A stretch of 26,223 bases of DNA from positions 1-26,223 of the IMG/VR virus record IMGVR_UViG_3300034190_001530. The stretch is one strand, 5' to 3'. The stretch is from a virus. The notes beneath the pieces were generated by a model, which saw only the letters and a program-made list of their open reading frames with translations, searched no databases and was not told where the DNA came from. This document shows positions 15,291-21,911 of the stretch, piece by piece (position 1 is the stretch's first letter; each line of letters starts with the position of its first letter). A program made the position numbers and the translations under genes.

Positions 15291-16580
15291 TTATGTTGTT
15301 AAAGCTGTTAGTTGTGCGTCTGTTAAGGCTTCTTTATATACTGCAACGGATTTTACTTTTCCAGTGAAATTATTACCCGTACCACCACTAGTAAAAACAA
15401 GTTGATTTATTGTTGGGACTGTGCCTGATGTATCTGTTCCGACTTCAACTCCGTTTAACCAAAAAGCAAAATCATTTTCTTTATATTTAAGAGCTATTTT
15501 ATTAAAATCGGTAATATCTGTCATATCAATACCCATTAAAGCTTGACTTGTGTTTCCATCTGTAACTTGGAATGAAGCTCTATTTAAAGCACTAGCGAGT
15601 AAAAGTCTAATCTTATTTTGATTTGTGCCATCAGATAAACTAATAGATTCAAAATTATTTATTGAAGTTAAAGCTGCGACTTCTGCATACAAAACACCCT
15701 CTGTTGAACTTATTAAATCGCTTGAACCTGAATTGTCGCAAACGTCCTTGTTTCGTGTTACTGTGCTTCCGCTTGTTGGTATGTATGAAGTTGCATAGTT
15801 CTGTGTTGCACTTGCTTCACATTGTAAACCATAAAGATAAACTCCGTTATTTCCGTCTAATGGAATATTAGTACTTCCGTCTGTATCTGCTAACCTAAAT
15901 CGTATTCCACCTTGTGTGTCAGTTGTTGTTTTAAAAGTAATTTGACATCTATACCACCCATTTCCGTAATCTTGTATTTTTGCAGTATGATTACTGCTCA
16001 CATTTCCTAAAGTACCATTTGATATATTAAAATAACTAGCACCATTTCCAGAACTATCATAATTTAAACTTGCTAAACTAAAAAAATTATTAGTCAAAGC
16101 TTTTTTAACAAATATAGCAACTGTATTAAAGTCGTTTGATGTTACATTTACTGCATTAAAGCGAAGTTCTGAAAGACTAGTACCACCTCCGCTGTTGTCT
16201 TGCAAAAGCCAAGCATTATTTGTTCCGTCAGGTGATGTGACTTGATTTGCAGTTAGAGTTGCGTTTTGTAGAGATGGATTTCCACTTGAATTAAATACAT
16301 CTCCTTGTGTAAAGTCGTTAGAATATGTAGCGGTGTTGGTCGATTGAGGTTCGAGCAAAAGATGTCCAGTTCCACCTAAATAATCTATTCTTGGCAAGTT
16401 AGTGTCTGTAACATCTTCTATAAGACCATTCTCTGCTATTCGCGTCGCTATTGTGCCTCTTGTAAAGTCAAAGTCTCCCGTTGCGGTGTTTGGCTTTATA
16501 CATTGTAAATCTCCGTTGCTATAAGCAGTGGGTGTTAGTAATATACTTGCTTTTTCTAATAAATCAGTTAAGTTGCTCAT
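15291..16580 (-). CDS. LamG/concanavalin-like adhesin or head-fibre protein
   Basis: 429 residues. After about 70 residues with a phage-typical FDFTRGTIATRIAENGLIED signature, residues of about 78-265 form a carbohydrate-binding-like beta sandwich (TYSNDFTQGDVFNSSGNPSL, TVAIFVKKALTNNFFSL, GNGWYRCQITF, YATSYIPTSGSTVTRN). Residues of about 280-429 form a LamG-type jelly roll (GVLYAEVAALTSINNFESIS, IALKYKENDFAFWLNGVEVG, GKVKSVAVYKEALTDAQL). Such proteins bind surface glycans as fibres or head decorations. No enzymatic residues stand out. The start overlaps the stop of a 54-residue gene as TAATG. Confidence 0.75.
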   Translation of the reverse strand: MSNLTDLLEKASILLTPTAYSNGDLQCIKPNTATGDFDFTRGTIATRIAENGLIEDVTDTNLPRIDYLGGTGHLLLEPQSTNTATYSNDFTQGDVFNSSGNPSLQNATLTANQVTSPDGTNNAWLLQDNSGGGTSLSELRFNAVNVTSNDFNTVAIFVKKALTNNFFSLASLNYDSSGNGASYFNISNGTLGNVSSNHTAKIQDYGNGWYRCQITFKTTTDTQGGIRFRLADTDGSTNIPLDGNNGVYLYGLQCEASATQNYATSYIPTSGSTVTRNKDVCDNSGSSDLISSTEGVLYAEVAALTSINNFESISLSDGTNQNKIRLLLASALNRASFQVTDGNTSQALMGIDMTDITDFNKIALKYKENDFAFWLNGVEVGTDTSGTVPTINQLVFTSGGTGNNFTGKVKSVAVYKEALTDAQLTALTT

Positions 16581-16744
16581 TATGAAATTTTTTGTAAATC
16601 AGTTAACTTATCAGTAGTAAAAGCTACATTTTCAAAATTTGTAGATCTTAGCTGAAGTTCATTTAGTAAATTCCTTACCTCAGTTCCAACCGTGCTACGC
16701 GATGAGTTATTAACTAAACTTGTTTTAATATTTAATAATGACAT
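16580..16744 (-). CDS. Short protein upstream of the LamG-type adhesin
   Basis: 54 residues, MSLLNIKTSLVNNSSRSTVG to KLTDLQKIS, mostly helical and neutral to basic. The stop overlaps the next start as TAATG, and a 36-base AT-rich gap separates it from the upstream gene. The C-terminal part (AFTTDKLTDLQKIS) recalls the adhesin's own start (MSNLTDLLEKAS), so it may be a small chaperone or attachment peptide for that protein. No family is recognised; it is called from the open frame, start context and coupling. Confidence 0.6.
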   Translation of the reverse strand: MSLLNIKTSLVNNSSRSTVGTEVRNLLNELQLRSTNFENVAFTTDKLTDLQKIS

Positions 16745-16780
16745 ACTGTTTATTTAATTTATTAATAAATTATTTTAACC

Positions 16781-17386
16781 TTAGTATAGCGCTATAATAT
16801 CGTCTGCGGTAGTTCCAAGTGCGAAAACTCTATCTACTTGTATAGGTAAAAAAGTTCCAGATGGTACATTTTGAAACAATACAGCTCTGTATATTTCATA
16901 GTTTTCATTTCCGTCAGGAAAAACATCTGAACTTGAGTTAGCAACATCTACTAAGCTGAGTGTAGTGGCACTATCAATAGCAGCTATAAAAGCAGCCGTG
17001 TTGTCTGTAGTGTTTACAGCTATGTCTCTTTTTTGAATATGAGTACCGCTTGAATTTTTAAATGCTACAAAATCAGCTGATGAGTCTACAAGTTTATTAG
17101 CTGTATTGCCATCTGCCGTGCCTGTTGCTACTGGATTTGATTGACCCGACAACAATACACAAAGATCGCCAGCTGTTCCAACATATAATCCAGCTCTTCT
17201 ATGAGCATGAACACCTGTTAGCGCATCTAAACTCCTTATATTATGTGTAAAATCAATTGCAGCACTACCTTTAGTACTTGCGTCTTTAAGTACTACAGCC
17301 TTATCAACAGTTTCAACACCTTGTTTCTCCCTGTAGTTAGAGCCTGATTTAAAAGCGTCATTTGGTATAATATCTCCGTATGCCAT
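16781..17386 (-). CDS. Virion surface protein, spike-base/head-decoration-like
   Basis: 201 residues, beta-rich and Ala/Thr/Asp-rich. After a Lys-rich segment (KSGSNYREKQGVETVDKAVV) comes the HAHRRAGLYVGTAGDLCVLL block near 81-100. It ends with NVPSGTFLPIQVDRVFALGT and TADDIIALY. The pair of a GLYVGTAGDLxVL block with a closing VPxGTxLPIxVxRVxxxGTTAxxI block is the hallmark of a small phage decoration or spike-base fold also found in gene transfer agents. A variable domain (about 105-165) sits between the two blocks. The leader is A-rich (AAAATAAAAAAAA). A virion surface role, perhaps anchoring the adhesin that follows, is an inference. Confidence 0.6.
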   Translation of the reverse strand: MAYGDIIPNDAFKSGSNYREKQGVETVDKAVVLKDASTKGSAAIDFTHNIRSLDALTGVHAHRRAGLYVGTAGDLCVLLSGQSNPVATGTADGNTANKLVDSSADFVAFKNSSGTHIQKRDIAVNTTDNTAAFIAAIDSATTLSLVDVANSSSDVFPDGNENYEIYRAVLFQNVPSGTFLPIQVDRVFALGTTADDIIALY

Positions 17387-17397
17387 TTTTTTTTATT

Positions 17398-17844
17398 TTA
17401 TCTAGTTTTATCTTTATTAATTAGTTCTATTGCTTTTTTCATTACTTTGTCAGTGTAGGTTTTACCCTGCATAATTACGTTTCTTTGTTTACTTGTAGGT
17501 AAGTCTTCTTGACCTAGTAATATTCTATATATTTTGTTTATTAAAAGCTTGCACTTAACCGAAGTTTTGTACAAGCTATATTTTTGTGTTGTATTATTTC
17601 TGTGTCTCCACACTGTTATCCAACCTTCTCTTACAAGTCTTTGCCATCTTCTTTTATCCCAAGAATATGTATAAGTACCGTTTAAAAAGTCTTGACGTGT
17701 GAATAAATCCATACAGTCAAAATAAATTAAAAGCTCTAGATCAGCATCGTTTAGGTTATTGTTTTTACAAGCCCACTTTCTTACAATGCGATAATGCTTA
17801 AACAAGCCAATATCTTTAATGTCTTTGGCTTCTAGCTTTCTCAT
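17398..17844 (-). CDS. Winged-helix-like protein coupled to groES
   Basis: 148 residues, basic. Residues of about 12-100 read as a winged helix: HYRIVRKWACKNNNLNDADL, then LLIYFDCMDLFTRQDFLNG, a recognition-helix-like WDKRRWQRLVREGWITVWR, and a beta wing ending TQKYSLYKTSVK. The remainder is a helix (CKLLINKIYRILLGQ) and a basic tail (KVMKKAIELINKDKTR). The start overlaps the groES stop as ATGA, so it belongs to the groEL-groES unit. It could be a late transcription or packaging regulator, or a structural wHTH protein. The fold call is from the pattern of helices and hydrophobic residues, not from a recognised family. Confidence 0.55.
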   Translation of the reverse strand: MRKLEAKDIKDIGLFKHYRIVRKWACKNNNLNDADLELLIYFDCMDLFTRQDFLNGTYTYSWDKRRWQRLVREGWITVWRHRNNTTQKYSLYKTSVKCKLLINKIYRILLGQEDLPTSKQRNVIMQGKTYTDKVMKKAIELINKDKTR

Positions 17845-18101
17845 AGAACTATAACGACATCTTGCTGCTTTATAACTAATAGAACTTCTTCGTCTATCTC
17901 TATATTAAAGCCCGCATGCTTGTCATAATATATAGTATCACCTGCTTTAACTCCGTTTACCAGATCTCCAGCAGATTTAATAATACCTTTACGGTATCTT
18001 ATGTCTTCTTTAATTTTGTCTGTCAAGAGTAGCCCACCTTTTGTTTTAGTGGGCTTTTCTTTGATTTCTTCTATTACTAAAAATATACCTATAGCTTTCA
18101 T
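17841..18101 (-). CDS. groES: Co-chaperonin GroES
   Basis: 86 residues, slightly shorter than the usual 95-97 of bacteria. It has the mobile loop that docks to GroEL (EKPTKTKGGLLLTDKI at about 15-30), the central GIIKSAGDLVNGVKAGDTIY strand pair, and the closing strands VLLVIKQQDVVIV. The first strand is MKAIGIFLVIEEI. It should form a heptameric lid for the phage GroEL encoded just upstream. It overlaps groEL by ATGA and the winged-helix-like gene by ATGA, so the three should be co-translated. The order groEL then groES is the reverse of the usual bacterial operon. Confidence 0.93.
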   Translation of the reverse strand: MKAIGIFLVIEEIKEKPTKTKGGLLLTDKIKEDIRYRKGIIKSAGDLVNGVKAGDTIYYDKHAGFNIEIDEEVLLVIKQQDVVIVL

Positions 18102-19642
18102 TTCTCTCTCATGTTATTAATTACACAATCAGTCGAGAGTATCGTAGTTGCTACAGATACTGCGTTTTTTAATGCGGTTTTAGTAACTAATACTGGATCT
18201 ATAATACCAGCTTTAATCATACTAACTGGTTTTCCTGTAACTACGTTTATACCCCAGCCTTTTTTACCTGTAAGTATATCTGTGTCTAAACCAGCATTGT
18301 TTAGTATTGTTTTATAAGGCGATTTAATTGCCTCTATAAATATTTTTTCACCTTCAGTTTTACTGCTTAGCTTTTGCGCAGCATTAAGTAAAGCTATACC
18401 ACCACCGGGCACTATACCTTCTTTTACCGCTGCTTTAGTAGCGTGAATCGCATCATCAACACGATCTTTCTTTTCTTTTAGTTCTACATCAGAGTTAGCA
18501 CCTACAGTTATAACCGCTACGTTTCCTGATAATACGCCTAAGCGCTCTTGTAGTTTCTCGGTCTTTAAACTGGGTGTATCGCTATTGAGTTGATCTTCTA
18601 TAGCTTTAATTCTTTCTTTTGCAGCTTCTGGTATGCTTTTTACTTTTAAAACTGTAGACTTATTGTCTGATACAGCTTTTTCACATTCACCTAGCATATC
18701 AGGAGTTATAAGATCTATATCATCTCCAAACTCTTCGTTAATGTGAGTAGCACCAGTTACTGCAGCAATATCATCTAAAAAGTCTTTTTTCCAAAAGTTA
18801 AATCCTGGAGGTGCAACTACATTAGCTTTTATATTGCCTTTAATTTTATTCATAACTAAAGCACTCATCGGTTGTTTTTCGAGTTCACCGATTATAAGTA
18901 TGCTTCTGTTATTTTGAACGGCATATTCTAATACTGTTTGTATTTTTCTTACCGTTGTTATCGGTGATGACACCAATAGTACTAGAGGTTTTTCTAGTGT
19001 TACATTTTGTTTAGTTACATCTGTTACAAAGTTTGGGTTAACAAACCCTTGATTTATCTGAGAACCAGATACAACTTCAACACTTGTTTCTTCAGCGCCG
19101 TCTGAGTTCATAAAAACCGTACCGTTTTTACCTACTTTTTTAAACGCTTCACCTATAATAGAACCAAGCTCTACATCATTGTTAGATGATATTGTAGCTA
19201 CTTGGTCAATCATATCGCCCTCAACTGGTATAGATACTTTATCTAAGTACTCTACAGTTTTTTCGTATGATTTGTTTATATCGTTTTTAATGTCTCTTAG
19301 AGAGCTTTCATAGCCTTTTGCTTGTTCTAGTATTGAGTGAGCTAACACTGTAGCGGTAGTTGTACCGTCACCAGCTTCGCTTACTGTTTTTCTGGCTGCT
19401 TCTTTTATTAAGGTTGCACCTATGTTTTCTACTGGATCGTGCAAGTTAACTGAGTTGGCAACAGTTACACCATCTTTAGTTATCATAGGTCTTCCCATGA
19501 AGTCTTCTAAGATTACACATTTACCGCTAGCTCCTAATGTAGAGCTAACGGCTTGTGTCAATTTGGTAATACCAGCGAACACTTTATCTTGAGCATCACT
19601 GCCAAAATTTAAGTGCTTCACTATTTCTTGTGAGTTTTGCAT
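18098..19642 (-). CDS. groEL: Chaperonin GroEL
   Basis: 514 residues, the ATP-dependent folding chamber, probably for the phage's own capsid, portal or fibre proteins. The ATP site is intact: GDGTTTATVL (91-100) with catalytic/metal D92, KDRVDDAIHATKAAVKEG (392-409) with the Asp equivalent to E. coli D398, and GGG at 413-415. The apical domain (about 195-375) has diverged in the substrate-binding face, for example APPGFNFWKKDF where host GroEL has APGFGDRRKAM. The protein ends VINNMREK, without the Gly-Gly-Met tail of most bacterial GroELs, which accounts for much of its shortness. Start context is the AT-rich leader TTTAATATA. It is a full-length, apparently functional phage-encoded chaperonin. 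Confidence 0.96.
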   Translation of the reverse strand: MQNSQEIVKHLNFGSDAQDKVFAGITKLTQAVSSTLGASGKCVILEDFMGRPMITKDGVTVANSVNLHDPVENIGATLIKEAARKTVSEAGDGTTTATVLAHSILEQAKGYESSLRDIKNDINKSYEKTVEYLDKVSIPVEGDMIDQVATISSNNDVELGSIIGEAFKKVGKNGTVFMNSDGAEETSVEVVSGSQINQGFVNPNFVTDVTKQNVTLEKPLVLLVSSPITTVRKIQTVLEYAVQNNRSILIIGELEKQPMSALVMNKIKGNIKANVVAPPGFNFWKKDFLDDIAAVTGATHINEEFGDDIDLITPDMLGECEKAVSDNKSTVLKVKSIPEAAKERIKAIEDQLNSDTPSLKTEKLQERLGVLSGNVAVITVGANSDVELKEKKDRVDDAIHATKAAVKEGIVPGGGIALLNAAQKLSSKTEGEKIFIEAIKSPYKTILNNAGLDTDILTGKKGWGINVVTGKPVSMIKAGIIDPVLVTKTALKNAVSVATTILSTDCVINNMREK

Positions 19643-19670
19643 TATATTAAATTAGATTAAATTAAAATTA

Positions 19671-19958
19671 CTACTTAAATGTTTTAACTACTTTTGGGCC
19701 TTTTAAATAGTCGAGCTTTTTTGTGTAATGCTCAACTGAACTGTCAATTGCTTGCTCAGCGCCTTCAATAGTTTCTCGACGAGTAACGTCGATCCAAGTC
19801 TCTTTATTAGGGTCTTGGTACTCGGTTTGATAAAATCCATTAGGTAGCTGCACTATACGCCAATTGGCTTTTTCAGATACATGCTCCCATAATTGCTTGG
19901 TTTCATCGGATATTTGTGGTTGACTACTCCACGATTGAGTCTGATAATAAAACGTCAT
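19671..19958 (-). CDS. Small protein upstream of groEL, unknown function
   Basis: 95 residues, rich in Gln, Glu and aromatic residues: MTFYYQTQSWSSQPQISDET, then LWEHVSEKANWRIVQLPNGF, YQTEYQDPN, WIDVTRRETIEGAEQAID and a C-terminal helix and Lys-rich tail. The middle looks like a short beta hairpin followed by a helix (TIEGAEQAIDSSVEHYTKKL). Similar small proteins occur in marine phages without known role. It is 28 bases before groEL with an AT-rich gap, so it may be co-transcribed with the chaperonin genes. Confidence 0.75.
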   Translation of the reverse strand: MTFYYQTQSWSSQPQISDETKQLWEHVSEKANWRIVQLPNGFYQTEYQDPNKETWIDVTRRETIEGAEQAIDSSVEHYTKKLDYLKGPKVVKTFK

Positions 19959-20008
19959 AGTTTTTGGTTTAATTGTTATTATTTGGTTTGCACTTACCCG
20001 TGCCGGGT

Positions 20009-20308
20009 TTATTTTTTGGCTTTATGCTTTTTTCTTATAGCTTCTTTACCTCTTTTAGCTATTGCAGCTTGTTGAGGTTTACCAGCAACTTTAGCTCGTT
20101 GCTCTAATACGGTTAGTATTTGTATTTTTCTAGCAAATGGTTTTTTAATTCTTTTTACTTTAGCTACTGTAGCTCTAGCGTCTGCGGGTGTTTTGAATTT
20201 AATACTTACTGTGTCTTTTGGGTTTTCATCAGTATATAAACGTCTTCCACTGCCTTTTGGTTTTTTACCAGTACCTTTTTTAGGATCTGGTTTCTTTTTT
20301 TTAGGCAT
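20009..20308 (-). CDS. Basic protein with a DUF5824-like motif
   Basis: 99 residues, very basic. After a Lys/Pro-rich tail (MPKKKKPDPKKGTGKKPKGS) come GRRLYTDENPKDTVSIKF (21-38) and DARATVAKVKRIKKPFARKI. The RLYTDENPxDTVxIKF pattern resembles a small domain I remember as DUF5824, found in phages and large algal viruses; function unknown. The start overlaps the stop of the 49-residue gene as TAATG. The strong charge suggests nucleic-acid binding or packaging with DNA. Confidence 0.65.
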   Translation of the reverse strand: MPKKKKPDPKKGTGKKPKGSGRRLYTDENPKDTVSIKFKTPADARATVAKVKRIKKPFARKIQILTVLEQRAKVAGKPQQAAIAKRGKEAIRKKHKAKK

Positions 20309-20457
20309 TATTTTTTATGTAATTTTTGTATTGCAAAATTAAAAGACTGGCTAGCTCCTTTATGTTTTACGAAACCTCCTTTTGGATCTTTCATTAACTT
20401 AGGCATACCTTTACCAGACTTCATCCAGTGATAACCTTTTGGTGCTTTTACTTTCAT
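20308..20457 (-). CDS. 49-residue basic protein
   Basis: MKVKAPKGYHWMKSGKGMPK, then LMKDPKGGFVKHKGASQSFN and FAIQKLHKK. Very Lys-rich, with conserved-looking aromatic positions (YHW and SFNF). The start is one base after the stop of the previous gene, and the end overlaps the next start as TAATG. This tight coupling and the composition shared with its neighbours support a real gene. Function is unknown; an internal virion or nucleic-acid-binding peptide is possible. Confidence 0.7.
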   Translation of the reverse strand: MKVKAPKGYHWMKSGKGMPKLMKDPKGGFVKHKGASQSFNFAIQKLHKK

Positions 20458-20458
20458 A

Positions 20459-20629
20459 TTACTTTTTTTTATGCATGTTAATAAACCAGTTAGCTAGCTG
20501 TTTGTCTCTAGACGTAGCGTTTTTTCTAGCTTTAAGCTTTCTAGCTTTAGCTATAGTTACATCTCCGCCATATAACTTACTTATTCTAGCTTTTAAAACA
20601 CCTCTATATGTTTTACCTGGCTTTTTCAT
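20459..20629 (-). CDS. 56-residue basic protein
   Basis: MKKPGKTYRGVLKARISKLY, then GGDVTIAKARKLKARKNATS and RDKQLANWFINMHKKK. Two amphipathic, Lys/Arg-rich helices end in a hydrophobic LANWFINM segment. It lies 6 bases after the stop of the 113-residue gene and 1 base before the 49-residue gene. It fits with the surrounding set of small basic proteins. No family is recognised. Confidence 0.7.
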   Translation of the reverse strand: MKKPGKTYRGVLKARISKLYGGDVTIAKARKLKARKNATSRDKQLANWFINMHKKK

Positions 20630-20635
20630 TATTTA

Positions 20636-20977
20636 TTATTCTCCTCTACGTGGTTTTGAGATCAAGCGCCCGTATGAAACAAGATCATCAACGACAATTT
20701 TTTCTAGCGGCGCTGTTTTACCTTCAGTAAAAGGATCTAAAATATTAATAACTTGTAAACTAGATAAACTAACTCCTACTTGTAATCGTGCCACTTTTAT
20801 TAATCTGCTAACAGTTAGTTTTTCAGGATGTGCAGTACTTATTGCTAAAATAAGCGCGTCAGAAATTGATTTATCATTTTTTCTTTTAAACTCAGCCGCT
20901 TTGTTTTTTACTAACTTTTGAAACTTAGCTATTTTCTTTTTTTTAAGTCGCGTAATTCTACGTTGCTCTACACTCAT
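20636..20977 (-). CDS. Basic helical protein, unknown function
   Basis: 113 residues. The first 35 are very basic (RRITRLKKKKIAKFQKLVKN), followed by a helix-rich core (SISDALILAISTAHPEKLTV, SRLIKVARLQVGVSL) and an acidic/basic end (EKIVVDDLVSYGRLISKPRR). The core has hydrophobic periodicity typical of a small helical bundle, perhaps with a helix-turn-helix-like segment near 56-75. Its start overlaps the stop of the 82-residue gene as TAATG. It belongs to the basic-protein set and could bind DNA. Confidence 0.7.
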   Translation of the reverse strand: MSVEQRRITRLKKKKIAKFQKLVKNKAAEFKRKNDKSISDALILAISTAHPEKLTVSRLIKVARLQVGVSLSSLQVINILDPFTEGKTAPLEKIVVDDLVSYGRLISKPRRGE

Positions 20978-21225
20978 TATTTTTTCTTTTTAGTACCTAA
21001 TCTTTTATTTACTATATTTCTAGTTGTAATCATTTTACGGGCATAGCTAGGTCTTTTGTTTCTATTAAAAACTATTTGCTGATTTAAGCTACCAAGAATA
21101 GCCCGCTTGTTACCACGCCTAGATTTAATGAGCCAAGTAGCAAGCGCCGCTGGTTTTAAATCTTTAAATTTACCTTTAGCATCTGCATACTTAGAATCTT
21201 TCCAAGTAGGTCTTTTAGTTGGCAT
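20977..21225 (-). CDS. Basic small protein, unknown function
   Basis: 82 residues: MPTKRPTWKDSKYADAKGKF, then DLKPAALATWLIKSRRGNKR, AILGSLNQQIVFNRNKRPSY and a Lys/Arg-rich end. The AALATWLIKSRRGN block looks like one short helix next to a basic patch. Both ends are coupled to neighbours by TAATG overlaps. It probably binds nucleic acid or a capsid component; no family recognised. Confidence 0.7.
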   Translation of the reverse strand: MPTKRPTWKDSKYADAKGKFKDLKPAALATWLIKSRRGNKRAILGSLNQQIVFNRNKRPSYARKMITTRNIVNKRLGTKKKK

Positions 21226-21524
21226 TATTTTTTCTTTTTGTACGTTTTATTTTTACCGTGATCCATTTTAGGCTTATCACTACCGTACATCATTGGCTTA
21301 CTGCTATTGTAATCCATAGCCTTGGCCATTTCCTCTGCTATTGCTGGAAAGTTGCTTGGTGAATTTTTTTTAGGCATAGCCATTTTAGCTCTTAACATAG
21401 AAAAATCTTCTTTAGTTATTTTTTTGTCTTTATTCATGTCTATTTCTTCTTGCTTGCCTACTAATCTAGGTTTCATATAAGAAGACTCGTCTACACTTCT
21501 TGTCATTTTATTAATTCCTGGCAT
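21225..21524 (-). CDS. EF-hand/dockerin-like small protein
   Basis: 99 residues. A single calcium-loop-like motif DMNKDKKITKED (29-40) has the EF-hand/dockerin spacing: D29, N31, D33, T37 and D40 at ligand positions 1, 3, 5, 9 and 12, with Ile at 8. A helix FSMLRAKM follows. The rest is Met- and Lys-rich (MAKAMDYNSSKPMMYGSDKP), ending in a KKKK tail. It lies 5 bases after the HExxH gene and overlaps the next start as TAATG. One loop alone may bind calcium weakly or help dimerisation. Confidence 0.6.
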   Translation of the reverse strand: MPGINKMTRSVDESSYMKPRLVGKQEEIDMNKDKKITKEDFSMLRAKMAMPKKNSPSNFPAIAEEMAKAMDYNSSKPMMYGSDKPKMDHGKNKTYKKKK

Positions 21525-21529
21525 TTTGT

Positions 21530-21904
21530 TTATTTTTTACGTTTATATATTTCTTTTAGTTTTTGTTCTACTGATACTTCCCAAGGAAGATCACGTCTTC
21601 TAGTGTCTATTAATTTAGTAGGCACTTTAATCATTTTATTACTGTTCTTTGGTTTAAACTCGTAGTTGTTTCTATTGAACTTTAAAACACCGTCACGTAT
21701 TTGTTGCAAGTGTAATCGCTCGTGCATTACTGCTTTTGCTTTCTGTCTAGAGTTAAGATTTTTATCAATCTCTATAACACCGTTCATATCAATAGTACCC
21801 CAAACATTTTTAGGTAGCTTTTTTTCGAAAACTATAGACTTTTGCTCAGAGTGCTCAGCGTTAAAGCCAAGCACTTCTGGTATAGTTTTCATTTTAAAAG
21901 CCAT
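21530..21904 (-). CDS. Small HExxH zinc metallopeptidase candidate
   Basis: 124 residues. The motif HERLH at 61-65, in a helix after KAKAVM, has the HExxH zinc signature with a Gln two residues on (HERLHLQQ). A LPWEVSVEQ segment (106-114) follows about 45 residues later and supplies E109 or E113 as a possible third ligand. An N-terminal strand region (WGTIDMNGVIEIDKN) precedes it. A minimal gluzincin-like domain of this layout is known from phages and contractile injection systems, but no substrate is known. It lies between the fibre gene and the EF-hand-like gene. No other capsid-maturation protease is visible in the window, so that role is possible. Catalytic activity is unproven. Confidence 0.55.
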   Translation of the reverse strand: MAFKMKTIPEVLGFNAEHSEQKSIVFEKKLPKNVWGTIDMNGVIEIDKNLNSRQKAKAVMHERLHLQQIRDGVLKFNRNNYEFKPKNSNKMIKVPTKLIDTRRRDLPWEVSVEQKLKEIYKRKK

Positions 21905-21911
21905 AATTTAA

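Noticed and set aside
16340-16360. GGTTCGAG string resembling a tRNA T-arm
   Set aside because: Lies inside the adhesin gene with no matching acceptor or anticodon arm around it; no tRNA gene was found in the window.
19996-20008. Short hairpin ACCCG-TGC-CGGGT followed on the plus strand by TTTATTTTTT
   Set aside because: Looks like a plus-strand terminator, but no plus-strand gene lies upstream, and the T run is the end of a Lys-coding minus-strand gene; on the minus strand no T run follows.
20439-20921. 160-codon plus-strand open frame
   Set aside because: It runs antisense to three coupled minus-strand genes; its hydrophobic translation is the mirror of Lys-rich coding sequence.
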